Source: JAXMAR01 sp046350295 (GTDB lineage: Bacteria > Planctomycetota > Planctomycetia > Gemmatales > Gemmataceae). Taken from it: 23,263 nt of DNA. The stretch covers positions 1-23,263 of the forward strand of contig JAXMAR010000070.1 of NCBI GenBank assembly GCA_046350295.1. Reading direction: 5' to 3'. Under the pieces are notes generated by a model that saw nothing but the letters and a program-made list of their open reading frames with translations, had not been told where the DNA came from and did not search any database. Position numbers and translations under genes: made by a program. Below, piece by piece: positions 7,124 to 14,369 of the stretch (within the stretch, counting starts at the first letter, position 1; the number at the start of each line of letters is the position of its first letter).

Positions 7124-7179
7124 TAGTCCCGGTTCGCAGAACCGGGAGCGGCTCACCCCGGTTCTGCGAACCGAGGCTA
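7124..7179. repeat. REP-doublet palindromic element in the rpsK-rpsD gap
   Basis: The left arm (7124-7146) and the right arm (7157-7179) are 23-base inverted copies with two mismatches. Each arm itself folds: CCCGGTTC/GAACCGGG around GCA on the left and CGGTTC/GAACCG around TGC on the right. The element begins directly after the rpsK stop (7184-7186 on the - strand) and fills most of the 83-base gap to rpsD. Its sequence is unrelated to the element at 5238-5317, but its layout (two hairpins in inverted order) is the same. Confidence 0.85.
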
Positions 7180-7183
7180 CACG

Positions 7184-7564
7184 TTAGACGCGGCGTTTCT
7201 TGGGCGGACGGCAGCCGTTGTGCGGCAGCGGCGTCACGTCCTCGATGACCTTGATGTTGAGGCCGGCCGATTGCAGCGCGGTGATGGCGGACTCGCGCCC
7301 CGAGCCGGGGCCCTTCACCCGCACCTCGACCTCGCGCAGACCGAACTTGGTCGCCTTGTCGGCGGCCGTCTCGGCGGCGCGCTGGGCGGCGAACGGCGTG
7401 CTCTTGCGGCTTCCCTTGAAGCCGACGGTGCCCGCCGAAGCGAAGCAGAGCGTGTCGCCGTTGGCGTCGGTGATCGTGACGATCGTGTTGTTGAAGGTCG
7501 ACTTGATGTGAGCCACGCCCCGGCTCACATTGCGACGTGCCTTGCGTTTCTTGCTTTTTGCCAT
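7184..7564 (-). CDS. rpsK: 30S ribosomal protein S11
   Basis: Ribosomal protein S11 of the 30S platform, which contacts the mRNA near the E site. The sequence shows GVAHIKSTFNNTIVTITDANG near the N-terminus, then GFKGSRKSTPFAAQRAAE, EVEVRVKGPGSGRESAI and the C-terminal DVTPLPHNGCRPPKKRRV, all diagnostic. At 126 residues it has normal length. It lies 154 bases downstream of rpsM, a wide gap for this operon, and that gap contains a terminator-like hairpin. No good Shine-Dalgarno site precedes the ATG. Confidence 0.98.
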   Translation of the reverse strand: MAKSKKRKARRNVSRGVAHIKSTFNNTIVTITDANGDTLCFASAGTVGFKGSRKSTPFAAQRAAETAADKATKFGLREVEVRVKGPGSGRESAITALQSAGLNIKVIEDVTPLPHNGCRPPKKRRV

Positions 7565-7666
7565 GTCGGTTCAGAAGTCAGGGGTAAAGCGTGAGCGGCG
7601 AGCCCACGTCCTTTGGCCGGAGCGACGAATGACGGGCCTTGCACAGCACCCGTTGCCCGGATTGTC

Positions 7667-7712
7667 AAAAACAAAAAGAGGCCAGCCATTCACTCGGGAG
7701 CGGCCGCCTCTT
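7667..7712 (-). terminator. Terminator-like hairpin inside the alpha operon
   Basis: On the - strand AAGAGGC (complement of 7706-7712) pairs with GCCTCTT (complement of 7676-7682) and is followed by a broken T tract (TTTGTTTTT). It lies 7 bases past the rpsM stop and before rpsK. It may act as a partial terminator that lowers expression of the downstream genes; the outer stem is only 7 bp and the loop is long. Confidence 0.45.
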
Positions 7713-7718
7713 CCGGAA

Positions 7719-8102
7719 TCAACGCATTTCCTTGACGCTCTTCTTGCCGGCGACGGTTTTGCGCGGTCCTTTGCGGGTGCGGGCGTTGGTGCGGGTGCGC
7801 TGGCCGCGAACCGGCAGACCGCGGCGATGGCGCAATCCCCGATAGGAGCCGATATCACGCAGGCGGGCAATGTTCTGCTGAATCTGCCGGCGCAACGGGC
7901 CTTCGACCGTGTATTCCCGATCCAGGATGGTCGCCAACCTGGCCACTTCTTCTTCGGTCAATTCCTTCGCCTTCCGCTGCGGATCGACCTTGGCCTTAGA
8001 GCAAAGCTCCAGGGACGTCGTCGGACCGATGCCGTAAAGGTAACGCAGCGAAATGTGCGTCGGCTTGTCGTTCGGAAGGTCGATACCCAGGATACGGGGC
8101 AT
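7719..8102 (-). CDS. rpsM: 30S ribosomal protein S13
   Basis: Ribosomal protein S13 of the 30S head, which bridges to the 50S subunit and contacts P-site tRNA through its basic tail. Diagnostic segments are MPRILGIDLP, ISLRYLYGIGPTTSLELC (helix-two-turn-helix), IQQNIARLRDIGSYRGLRH and the C-terminal RGQRTRTNARTRKG. At 127 residues it has normal length. AGGAG lies 9 bases before the ATG. It follows rpmJ by 63 bases, the standard order. Confidence 0.98.
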   Translation of the reverse strand: MPRILGIDLPNDKPTHISLRYLYGIGPTTSLELCSKAKVDPQRKAKELTEEEVARLATILDREYTVEGPLRRQIQQNIARLRDIGSYRGLRHRRGLPVRGQRTRTNARTRKGPRKTVAGKKSVKEMR

Positions 8103-8133
8103 GCCAAAAAACTCCTGCGTGCGGAACCGTAGC

Positions 8134-8151
8134 TGAACTCGTGAGAGTTCA
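8134..8151. other. Hairpin in the rpmJ-rpsM gap
   Basis: TGAACTC and GAGTTCA pair perfectly around four bases in the 63-base gap upstream of rpsM. There is no T tract, so it is not an obvious terminator; it could stabilise the rpmJ 3' end or shape the rpsM leader. Confidence 0.5.
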
Positions 8152-8165
8152 GAACCTCACCGAGA

Positions 8166-8279
8166 TCAACCCTGCCGTTGCTTGTGGCGCGGATTGGAGC
8201 AGATGACGCGCAGCTTGCCGTGGCGACGGATCAGCTTGCAGTTCTCGCAAATACGTTTGACGCTTGATCTTACTTTCAT
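8166..8279 (-). CDS. rpmJ: 50S ribosomal protein L36
   Basis: A 37-codon gene encoding ribosomal protein L36, easily missed because of its size. The product reads MKVRSSVKRICENCKLIRR, then HGKLRVICSNPRHKQRQG. C11, C14, C27 and H32 form the zinc ribbon of the zinc-binding (C+) type. GGAGGT lies 5 bases before the ATG, the best ribosome binding site of the operon. It is the first gene of the alpha operon; infA, map and secY, which often precede it, are not present upstream in this window. It is read from the tandem promoters at 8323-8390. Confidence 0.97.
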   Translation of the reverse strand: MKVRSSVKRICENCKLIRRHGKLRVICSNPRHKQRQG

Positions 8280-8322
8280 GGCTCACCTCCAGGCGGAGGA
8301 AGGGCTTTCGAAGCAAACCAAC

Positions 8323-8350
8323 ATTCTAGCGACACGCTCTCTCCGAACAA
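8323..8350 (-). promoter_or_regulatory. Proximal sigma70-like promoter of the alpha operon
   Basis: On the - strand TTGTTC (complement of 8345-8350) and TAGAAT (complement of 8323-8328) are separated by 16 bases. Transcription would begin near 8316, leaving a leader of about 37 bases before rpmJ. Confidence 0.7.
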
Positions 8351-8362
8351 GGGAGAATTTTT

Positions 8363-8390
8363 ATTCTAGCACGGCGCCGGATTTCGACAA
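8363..8390 (-). promoter_or_regulatory. Distal sigma70-like promoter of the alpha operon
   Basis: On the - strand TTGTCG (complement of 8385-8390) and TAGAAT (complement of 8363-8368) are again separated by 16 bases. The -10 box and its two preceding bases (GC) are identical to those of the proximal promoter, exactly 40 bases away. Confidence 0.65.
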
Positions 8391-9221
8391 GCGGCCCGCG
8401 CCCGACGAAAGCCGGGCAGTCTTCCCGCCAAGAACTCCACACACGATGAGGGCCGGAAAAGGGCCCGGTTCGCACCCTTCCCTCAGACTTTTTCTTTTTT
8501 CTGCGCAAGTCTCCTCAGCCTGCGCGTTCGCTGGTGTCGGCGAGGAAACGAGCAGCGCACCTTCGCCGCCGGAAACGCGGACCGGCTCCGGCAAACGCCG
8601 GCCGGTACGAACCCAGTTTTCGTCGCGACCCTGCCTCGGACGCGCGCCGCCCGACGCTTCCGCTCCGGTTCGCGTTTCCGCTTCCCCCGCTGCGGCGGGT
8701 TTCAACCTCGGCACCAACTCTTCCCCAATAAAGAAGAGGCCCGGCGACGGTCGCCGGGCTCTTCTTTTTTCTTGACGCCAAAGTGCGCCAAAGCTACCGT
8801 GCGTGGAAGGTCCTATCCGGAGGCTTGTGTGGCATTTTCCGGCGATCCCCGTTTTGGAAGAAGCCGGGTTGCAGTGTGCGCTCCGCGAGGCGCGAAACGG
8901 CAACCGCGCCGTCCTTGCGCCTGCGGATAGCCTGGCGCCCGAAAGGAGATCGGTGTCACTCGTTCGCCCCTGTGGGAACCGGGTGCAGGCGACGCGCTCC
9001 AGGCGCCCAAGGCTCGCGCCGAGTCGGGGGAGCGAAGTCGGGCACGTCTGTCGCTTGGGCCAACGAGGAAGTCGGCGGCTGAAGAGAGTTGAACCGCCTC
9101 CCAATCAAGGGCGGTGGGTTCATTGCAGTAACGGCGGCGCGTTGAAATAAAAGAAACGAACGCGCGTCGGGCGTTCCTCCGGGGGCTTACGCCGCCCGGT
9201 TCGCCGTTGACAGGGCTCGTC
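8391..9221. other. Intergenic region without a recognised gene
   Basis: About 830 bases between the alpha-operon promoters and the DUF1501 gene. Open frames on both strands are low in complexity (Arg, Pro, Ala, Ser), lack good ribosome binding sites and resemble no family I know. The stretch is split by the terminator at 8731-8770, which implies that a transcript ends there. 8771-9120 is rich in short GC inverted repeats (for example GGCGCG/CGCGCC near 8890-8910), so a structured RNA is possible, but I see no hallmark of tRNA, tmRNA, RNase P or SRP RNA. Confidence 0.5.
8731..8770. terminator. Strong intrinsic terminator with no assigned gene
   Basis: AAGAAGAG-G-CCCGGCGA pairs with TCGCCGGG-CTCTTCTT, a 16-bp stem with one bulged base, followed by a T run on the + strand; the mirror-image A-rich flank gives a weaker T-rich tail on the - strand. 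No recognisable gene ends here on either strand, so the transcript it terminates is unknown. Confidence 0.88.
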
Positions 9222-10679
9222 ATGCGAAGCCGACGCGTCTTTCTGGCCGATCTCGGTATGGGGTTCACGGGCCTGGCCCTGTCCGCCATGCTCGCGGAGG
9301 ACGGCGTCGTTCGCGGCGACGCTCCGGCCTGGGCGCCACCCGATGGCCGGCCGCACTTCGCTCCGAAGGCGAAGTCGGTCATCTGGGTCTTCCTCTCCGG
9401 CGGCTACAGCCACGTCGAGACGTTCGATCCGAAGCCGGCGCTCAACCGCTATGCCGGGATGACGTTCGACCGCACGCCGTTCGAGAACCCGCTCCACTCG
9501 CCGCTGCACCGGATGCGCTTCCGCTCGGTGCCGGCCGAGGAGATCAACGTCCGCGACGTCTATCCGACCATCTAACCGCTGCAGATCGGCTACCGGCCGC
9601 AGGGCAAGAGCGGCATCGAGATCACCGACTGGTGGCCGCGCCTGGCGAGCTGCGTGGACGATCTCTGCTTCGTCCGCAACATGTGGACGACCGATAACGA
9701 CCACGCCGCCGAGAACCAGATCCACACGGGCCGGCATCGCCTCGACGAGACGCAGCCGTGCATCGGCTCGTTCGCTCACTACGGCCTGGGCGCCCTGAAC
9801 GAGAACCTGCCCAAGTTCGTCGTCCTGGGCGGGCCGACGAACTCGACGACGCGGCCTTCCATCGACGCCTACTACCTCGGCCCGCAGCACTCTGGCGTGC
9901 CGCTCGCCCTCGATCCGCGCTCGCCATTGCCGTTTGGTCGCCGGCCGGCCCGGCAGAGCGAGGAAGAGCAGCGCCGCGAATACGGCCTCATCGACCGGCT
10001 CAATCAACTTTCGGCCGCCGAGTACCCCGAGGACCAGGAATTGCGCGCCCGCATTCGCGCCTACGAGCTCGCCTTCCGCATGCAGGCCGCGGTCCCCGAG
10101 GCGGTCGACCTAACGGCGGAGAGCGCGGCGACCAAGCGACTGTACGGCCTCGACCGGGACGTCACGCGCCTCGCCGGGGAGCGTCTGCTGGTCGCGCGGC
10201 GCCTGGTCGAGCGCGGCGTCCGCTTCGTGCAGGTCTATCCGTCCGCGTACGGCGCCTGGGACTCGCACCAGAACCTGCGCGCCAACCACGAGCGGCTGTG
10301 CGCGACCATTGACCTGCCCATCGCCGGCCTGATCCAGGATCTCAAGCGGCGCGGGCTGCTGGACGATGTGCTCGTCGTCTTCTGCACCGAGTTCGGCCGG
10401 ACGCCGGGCATGGAGCTGCGCGGCGGCGGCCGCACGGGCCGGGACCACCACCCCAACGGCTTCACCGTCTGGCTTGCCGGGGCCGGGATCAAGAAGGGGC
10501 ATGTCCATGGCGCCACCGACGAACTGGGCTACCACGCGCTGGGAGAGGGGCACTACGTCACCGACCTGCACGCCACCGTCCTCCACTTGCTCGGTCTCGA
10601 CAATCGGCGCCTGGAAGTCCCCGGCCGGCGGCGGCTGGAGATCGATCATGGACGCGTGATCCGGGACATCCTTATCTGA
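9222..10679 (+). pseudogene. DUF1501 family protein, interrupted by an in-frame stop
   Basis: A DUF1501 protein (alkaline-phosphatase/sulfatase-like fold), abundant in Planctomycetota and usually exported. The N-terminus from ATG 9222 is a twin-arginine signal, RSRRVFLADLGMGFTGLAL. Family segments follow: SVIWVFLSGGYSHVETFDPKP, then after the break RNMWTTDNDHAAENQIHTG, FVQVYPSAYGAWDSHQNL, VVFCTEFGRTPGM and GRDHHPNGFTVWLAGAGIKKG. The frame is broken only by TAA at 9573-9575 (codon 118); before and after it the same frame reads family sequence (NVRDVYPTI, stop, PLQIGYRPQGKSGIEI) with no indel. With the stop read through the product would be 485 aa, a normal length. The two open pieces are 9222-9575 and 9576-10679 (first usable start GTG 9654, without signal peptide). 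It is probably a recent point-mutation pseudogene or a sequence error. Confidence 0.85.
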
Positions 10680-10719
10680 GCAGGTAAAGCGTCTGTCACG
10701 ACCGGGAATCGAAGGCGCC

Positions 10720-11532
10720 ATGAAGACCGATCTCTTTGATCTGCAGGGCGAAGTCGCCGCGGTGCTGGGCGGCACGGGGATTCTGGGCGGAGCGATGGCC
10801 GAGGCGTTGGCCAGCGCCGGCGCGCGCGTCGCCGTGGTCGGTCGCAACGCCGAGCGGGGCCTTGATTGCGTGCGCCGCATCGAAGCCGCGGGGGGCCAAG
10901 CGATCTTCCAGGCGGCGGACGCGATGAGCCGCGACTCGCTTCTGAAGGCGCGGGACGCCATCGAGAAACGCTGGGGGACGGTGTCGGTGCTGGTCAACGG
11001 CGCGGGCGGCAACAAGCCGGAGGGGACCATCGCGCCGGGCGGTGACTTCTGCAAGATGTCGCTGGAAGGCTGGGAAGGCGTATTCGATCTGAACCTGATC
11101 GGCGGCGCGCTGTTGCCGAGCCAGGTCTTCGGCGAGACGATGGTGGCGGCGGGGCGGGGCAGCGTCATCAACATCGCGTCGATGTCGTCGATCCTGCCCT
11201 TGTCGCGCGTGGTCGCTTACTCGGCGTCGAAGGCGGCGGTCCTCAACCTCACGCTCTGGCTGGCGCGGGAATGGGCGACCAAGGGCGTGCGCGTCAACGC
11301 CATCAGCCCCGGCTTCTTCCCCGCCGAACAGAACCGGCGCATGCTGCTCAAGGACGACGGCTCCTACACCGAGAGAGGCGAAGCGATCATCGGCCACACG
11401 CCGATGCGGCGCTTCGGCGAGGCGCAAGAACTGGCGGGCGCCGTGATCTGGCTGGCGTCGCCGCGGGCGTCTTCGTTCGTGACGGGGCAGAACATCGTTG
11501 TCGACGGCGGGTTCTCGTCGGTGACGATCTGA
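10720..11532 (+). CDS. SDR family oxidoreductase, possibly D-mannonate oxidoreductase-like
   Basis: A 270-residue classical short-chain dehydrogenase/reductase, an NAD(P)-dependent soluble enzyme. The Rossmann motif is GGTGILGG (17-24), NGAGG (93-97) is the NNAG equivalent, and the catalytic set is S154, Y167 and K171 (YSASK), followed by NAISPG (193-198) and a C-terminal GQNIVVDGGFS. The long loop with NKPEG...APGGDF resembles the SDR branch annotated as D-mannonate (fructuronate) oxidoreductase or gluconate 5-dehydrogenase; this substrate is only a suggestion. It follows the broken DUF1501 gene by 40 bases on the same strand. Its stop is one base from the stop of the convergent membrane protein gene. 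Confidence 0.92.
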   Translation: MKTDLFDLQGEVAAVLGGTGILGGAMAEALASAGARVAVVGRNAERGLDCVRRIEAAGGQAIFQAADAMSRDSLLKARDAIEKRWGTVSVLVNGAGGNKPEGTIAPGGDFCKMSLEGWEGVFDLNLIGGALLPSQVFGETMVAAGRGSVINIASMSSILPLSRVVAYSASKAAVLNLTLWLAREWATKGVRVNAISPGFFPAEQNRRMLLKDDGSYTERGEAIIGHTPMRRFGEAQELAGAVIWLASPRASSFVTGQNIVVDGGFSSVTI

Positions 11533-11533
11533 G

Positions 11534-14074
11534 TTAAGAATAGGCTGCTTCCTCACCCGATCCGACCGGCCGAGGCGCCGCGACAGGGGCGCTCTCGGCG
11601 GTCGCATCTTGCGGGAAGGCCTCTTCTTGCCGCAACGCCAGGCGAGCGGCCAAGAGACCAACGGCATAGACGATGGCGCCGCTCAAGAGCACGGTGTTGA
11701 AGCCGTGCAACATGGCGATGAGGATCGCGAGGATGCTGCCATAGACGGAGGCGCAGCCGTTGATGCCCCAGGCCCAGGGGACGAACCCCGGCGCGACGCG
11801 GCGGACAGCCTGCAGGCCGCTGGGGAAAAACATGCCCATGAGCAAGCCAAGCGGGAGATTGACGGCGACGACGAGCGCCATGCGCAGGCCGAGCGGCAGG
11901 TGCAGGGTAGCGTAGAAGAGCGGATTGAGACCGAGCGTCAGGGCGAGGAGGAGGGCGCAGACGAGCGGCCCGGCGACGGCGTTGACGCGGCGGGCGTCCC
12001 AGCCGGCGGCGGCGGCGAGACTGCTGCCCAGGCCGGCGCTGACCAGGAGCGAGGCGAGGACGACCGCGAGGGAGTACATCGGGTTGCCCAGGAAGAGCAC
12101 GCTCTTCTGGACGATGCCGATCTCGACGAGCATGAAGCCGAGGCCGACGGCGGCGAAAAGACGCTCCACCAGCCGGCGGCGGGAAGCGGATGCCCTGGCG
12201 CGGAAGCGCCAGCGCGGCCAGAAGACGGCGATGAGGATGAAGAGCGTCGACTGGCCAAGGATGAGGTAGATCGTCAGGGCGACGTTGCTGCCGCCGCGCA
12301 GCGTGTTGCGGAATTCGTCGTCGCCGGTCGGGACGCCGAAGGCGTTGAGGCGGTGATACTCGAAGAAGAACGGGGAATCGTCGGTCGTCGGCGTCACGTT
12401 GTAGACATAGCCGTCGAAGAACTGGCGCTCGGAACCTGCGCGGTAGGCGCCGATGCATTGCGCGAAGACCCGGCTACCCTCCACGATCCGCTCGGGCGCG
12501 GCTTGGTAGTACGTCTGCTCGAGCCGGCGCTGCTCATCGGCCGGCAGGACCTGGGGCCAGAAGAACACGTGTCCGCCGAGCTTCTTGGTCCGCTCGGCGA
12601 CGGTGGCGACCTCCGCCTGCGTGAACGGCTCGTTCTTGAAGAGGCTGACCGCCCAGTCTCCCTTCCCGAAAACCATGATGCGCGTGTCGACGTCGCGGAC
12701 GCCTTTTCGTTTCCAGGCTTCGCAGGCGAGGGCGCTCAGGCGCAGCGTCTCGCGCGGCGGCACGAACAGCCAGCGATGCACCGACAGGACGCCGTTCTCC
12801 TTGAGCCGGCCGAGCATGTCCTCCAGCGCTTCCACCGTATAGAGATGGTTCTCGCTCAGGACGTAGGCGCCGGAGCTGAGGGCGGCGAAGGTGTCGATGG
12901 CGTTGATCTGAATGACGTCGAAGCGCTTCTCCGTCGCGCGCAGCACGCTCCTGCCTTCTTGATTGAGCAGGATGACGCGCGGATCGCTCAGGAGATGGCC
13001 GTTGTACTCGGCGTAGATGTGGCGGGAGTTCTCGTAGATCGCCGGGTTCAGCTCGATGCCGAGAACGGACCGAGCGTTGTAGGCGAGGGCGTAGGCGACA
13101 TCCATGCCGCCGCCGACGCCGATGACCGCGGTCTCGGGCTCGGTCTTGAGGTGATAGACCATGTTGAAGAGCTGCGGATCGCGGCCTTCGCGCACTTCCT
13201 TGCTCATCTGGTCGAGCGCTTCCTTCGAGAGGAGGCGGGTGTGCGCCGAGCCGTCCTGGGTGATGATCTTGTAGGAGCCGAGGGGATGCTCGGGATAGTC
13301 GAGCAGCATCGCGTTGGGGTTACCGACGACGTCGATGCGGGCGAGCGAAGTCCAGGTGGTCCGCTCGATGGTGGTGTCGGGATGTCGGCCCGCGTTCATC
13401 ATGGCGCCCATCTCCTTGTAGTCCTCGCTCAGGAAATCGAGGAAGCCGGGCAGGGCGACCTTGACGCCGGTCATGAGGAACACGACCGCGAAGCCGCCGC
13501 GCGCCAGGGCGCGGGCGTCGCGATCGCCCGCTTCGGCCCAGAGGTGGCCGAGGAGCAGGGCCAGCGCCATCAGCACGAGAACCAGGAACACGGCCCCCAG
13601 CGCCGGCAGCACCCAGAAAAAGAGGACACAGCCCAGTCCCGCGCACAGGAGATCGACGGCGTAAAGGCGGCCGACGCGGCGGCTGGCGGAGAACGTGACG
13701 GTCAGGATGGCGCCGGAGAACACGAAGGGAAAGACGAAGACGAGGTAGCAGAAGGCGAGCTTGGCGGGCGTCGGCAGGGCGTGGAGCAGGGGCAGAACCC
13801 AGGCCGTGAGGGCCACGGCGGCGAACATGCTCAAGCCGAAGCCGCACCAGAGCCGGGCCATGATGCGCGGGGTGAAGAGGTCGCGTTTCGCGGAGAAGAC
13901 GGCGACCAGGGCGCCGCTGATGCCGAAGCCGAGCAGCGCGAGGGCGACCGTGAGGTAGACGATGTGGTTCCAGAAGATGTAGGAGAGGATGCGCGTCTGT
14001 GTCAGCTCGAAGAGGAGCGTGCTGAGTGAAGCGAGGGCGACGCTGGGATAGATGAGATGACGTTTGCCTTCCAC
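11534..14074 (-). CDS. Membrane protein with spermidine-synthase-like domain
   Basis: A protein of about 846 residues in three parts: roughly seven N-terminal membrane helices (first 210 residues), a soluble Rossmann-like domain (about 240-600) and five or six C-terminal helices. The soluble domain has the S-adenosylmethionine-type loop AVIGVGGGMDVAYAL, the acidic end of the next strand VLGIELNP, and FDVIQINAIDT plus LSENHLYTVEALEDML, typical of the polyamine synthase (SpeE) fold. Such membrane-fused SpeE homologues are widespread but poorly characterised; polyamine synthesis is not proven. GTG 14074 is preferred (GGAGG 7 bases upstream); TTG 14095, with GGAAGGA upstream, would add 7 residues. 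The C-terminal end is Ala/Pro-rich. It lies alone between the convergent SDR and the FG-GAP gene. Confidence 0.85.
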   Translation of the reverse strand: MEGKRHLIYPSVALASLSTLLFELTQTRILSYIFWNHIVYLTVALALLGFGISGALVAVFSAKRDLFTPRIMARLWCGFGLSMFAAVALTAWVLPLLHALPTPAKLAFCYLVFVFPFVFSGAILTVTFSASRRVGRLYAVDLLCAGLGCVLFFWVLPALGAVFLVLVLMALALLLGHLWAEAGDRDARALARGGFAVVFLMTGVKVALPGFLDFLSEDYKEMGAMMNAGRHPDTTIERTTWTSLARIDVVGNPNAMLLDYPEHPLGSYKIITQDGSAHTRLLSKEALDQMSKEVREGRDPQLFNMVYHLKTEPETAVIGVGGGMDVAYALAYNARSVLGIELNPAIYENSRHIYAEYNGHLLSDPRVILLNQEGRSVLRATEKRFDVIQINAIDTFAALSSGAYVLSENHLYTVEALEDMLGRLKENGVLSVHRWLFVPPRETLRLSALACEAWKRKGVRDVDTRIMVFGKGDWAVSLFKNEPFTQAEVATVAERTKKLGGHVFFWPQVLPADEQRRLEQTYYQAAPERIVEGSRVFAQCIGAYRAGSERQFFDGYVYNVTPTTDDSPFFFEYHRLNAFGVPTGDDEFRNTLRGGSNVALTIYLILGQSTLFILIAVFWPRWRFRARASASRRRLVERLFAAVGLGFMLVEIGIVQKSVLFLGNPMYSLAVVLASLLVSAGLGSSLAAAAGWDARRVNAVAGPLVCALLLALTLGLNPLFYATLHLPLGLRMALVVAVNLPLGLLMGMFFPSGLQAVRRVAPGFVPWAWGINGCASVYGSILAILIAMLHGFNTVLLSGAIVYAVGLLAARLALRQEEAFPQDATAESAPVAAPRPVGSGEEAAYS

Positions 14075-14302
14075 CGGTTCGCCTCCAAATGCCAAAGGGC
14101 ATCCTTCCCGGCTGTGTTGCGGCCTTCGCGGACGGCGCGAGCCGACGACGAAAACCGGAACGCCAACGACGGGGAAGTCGTTCCTGGGTCAGGGAATCGA
14201 ACGTAGTTGGGGCGAAGCGAGCACTTTGACGGGCTGGGCAACTCTAGCATCTTTTTTCCGGCGTCCGGGAACATTCGGGACGGTTGCAATGTCTGGCGCG
14301 GG

Positions 14303-14343
14303 AAAAAGAAGGAAGCGACGGGGTGGCTGGGCCGCCTCGTCGC
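14303..14343 (-). terminator. Probable terminator of the FG-GAP gene
   Basis: On the - strand GCGACG and CGTCGC (14338-14343 and 14315-14320) close a hairpin with an inner GC-rich stem, followed by a T-rich run (complement of 14303-14313). It lies 27 bases past the stop of the FG-GAP gene. The rest of the 295-base gap to the next gene (14075-14369) holds no recognisable gene. Confidence 0.5.
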
Positions 14344-14369
14344 GTCGTTTGCGACAACAAGAGCGTGGA

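Noticed and set aside
8182..8775. 197-codon + strand frame and a 247-codon - strand frame (8361-9104)
   Set aside because: Both are Arg/Pro/Ser-rich, overlap the promoters or the terminator, and lack a plausible ribosome binding site or family resemblance.
8846..8856. TCCCCGTTTTG resembling the arm of the 96-bp element
   Set aside because: Only 11-13 bases match and the rest diverges; it may be a decayed copy, but chance cannot be excluded.
8771..9130. Possible tRNA, tmRNA, RNase P or SRP RNA
   Set aside because: I looked for T-loop, GAGGAAAGUCC-type and GGAA-tetraloop SRP hallmarks on both strands and found none that fit.
9120..10007. 295-codon open frame on the - strand
   Set aside because: Antisense to DUF1501 family sequence, with a composition typical of shadow frames.
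11609..14029. 806-codon open frame on the + strand
   Set aside because: Antisense to the spermidine-synthase-like membrane protein; the translation is Glu/Ala/Gly-rich without any fold or motif.
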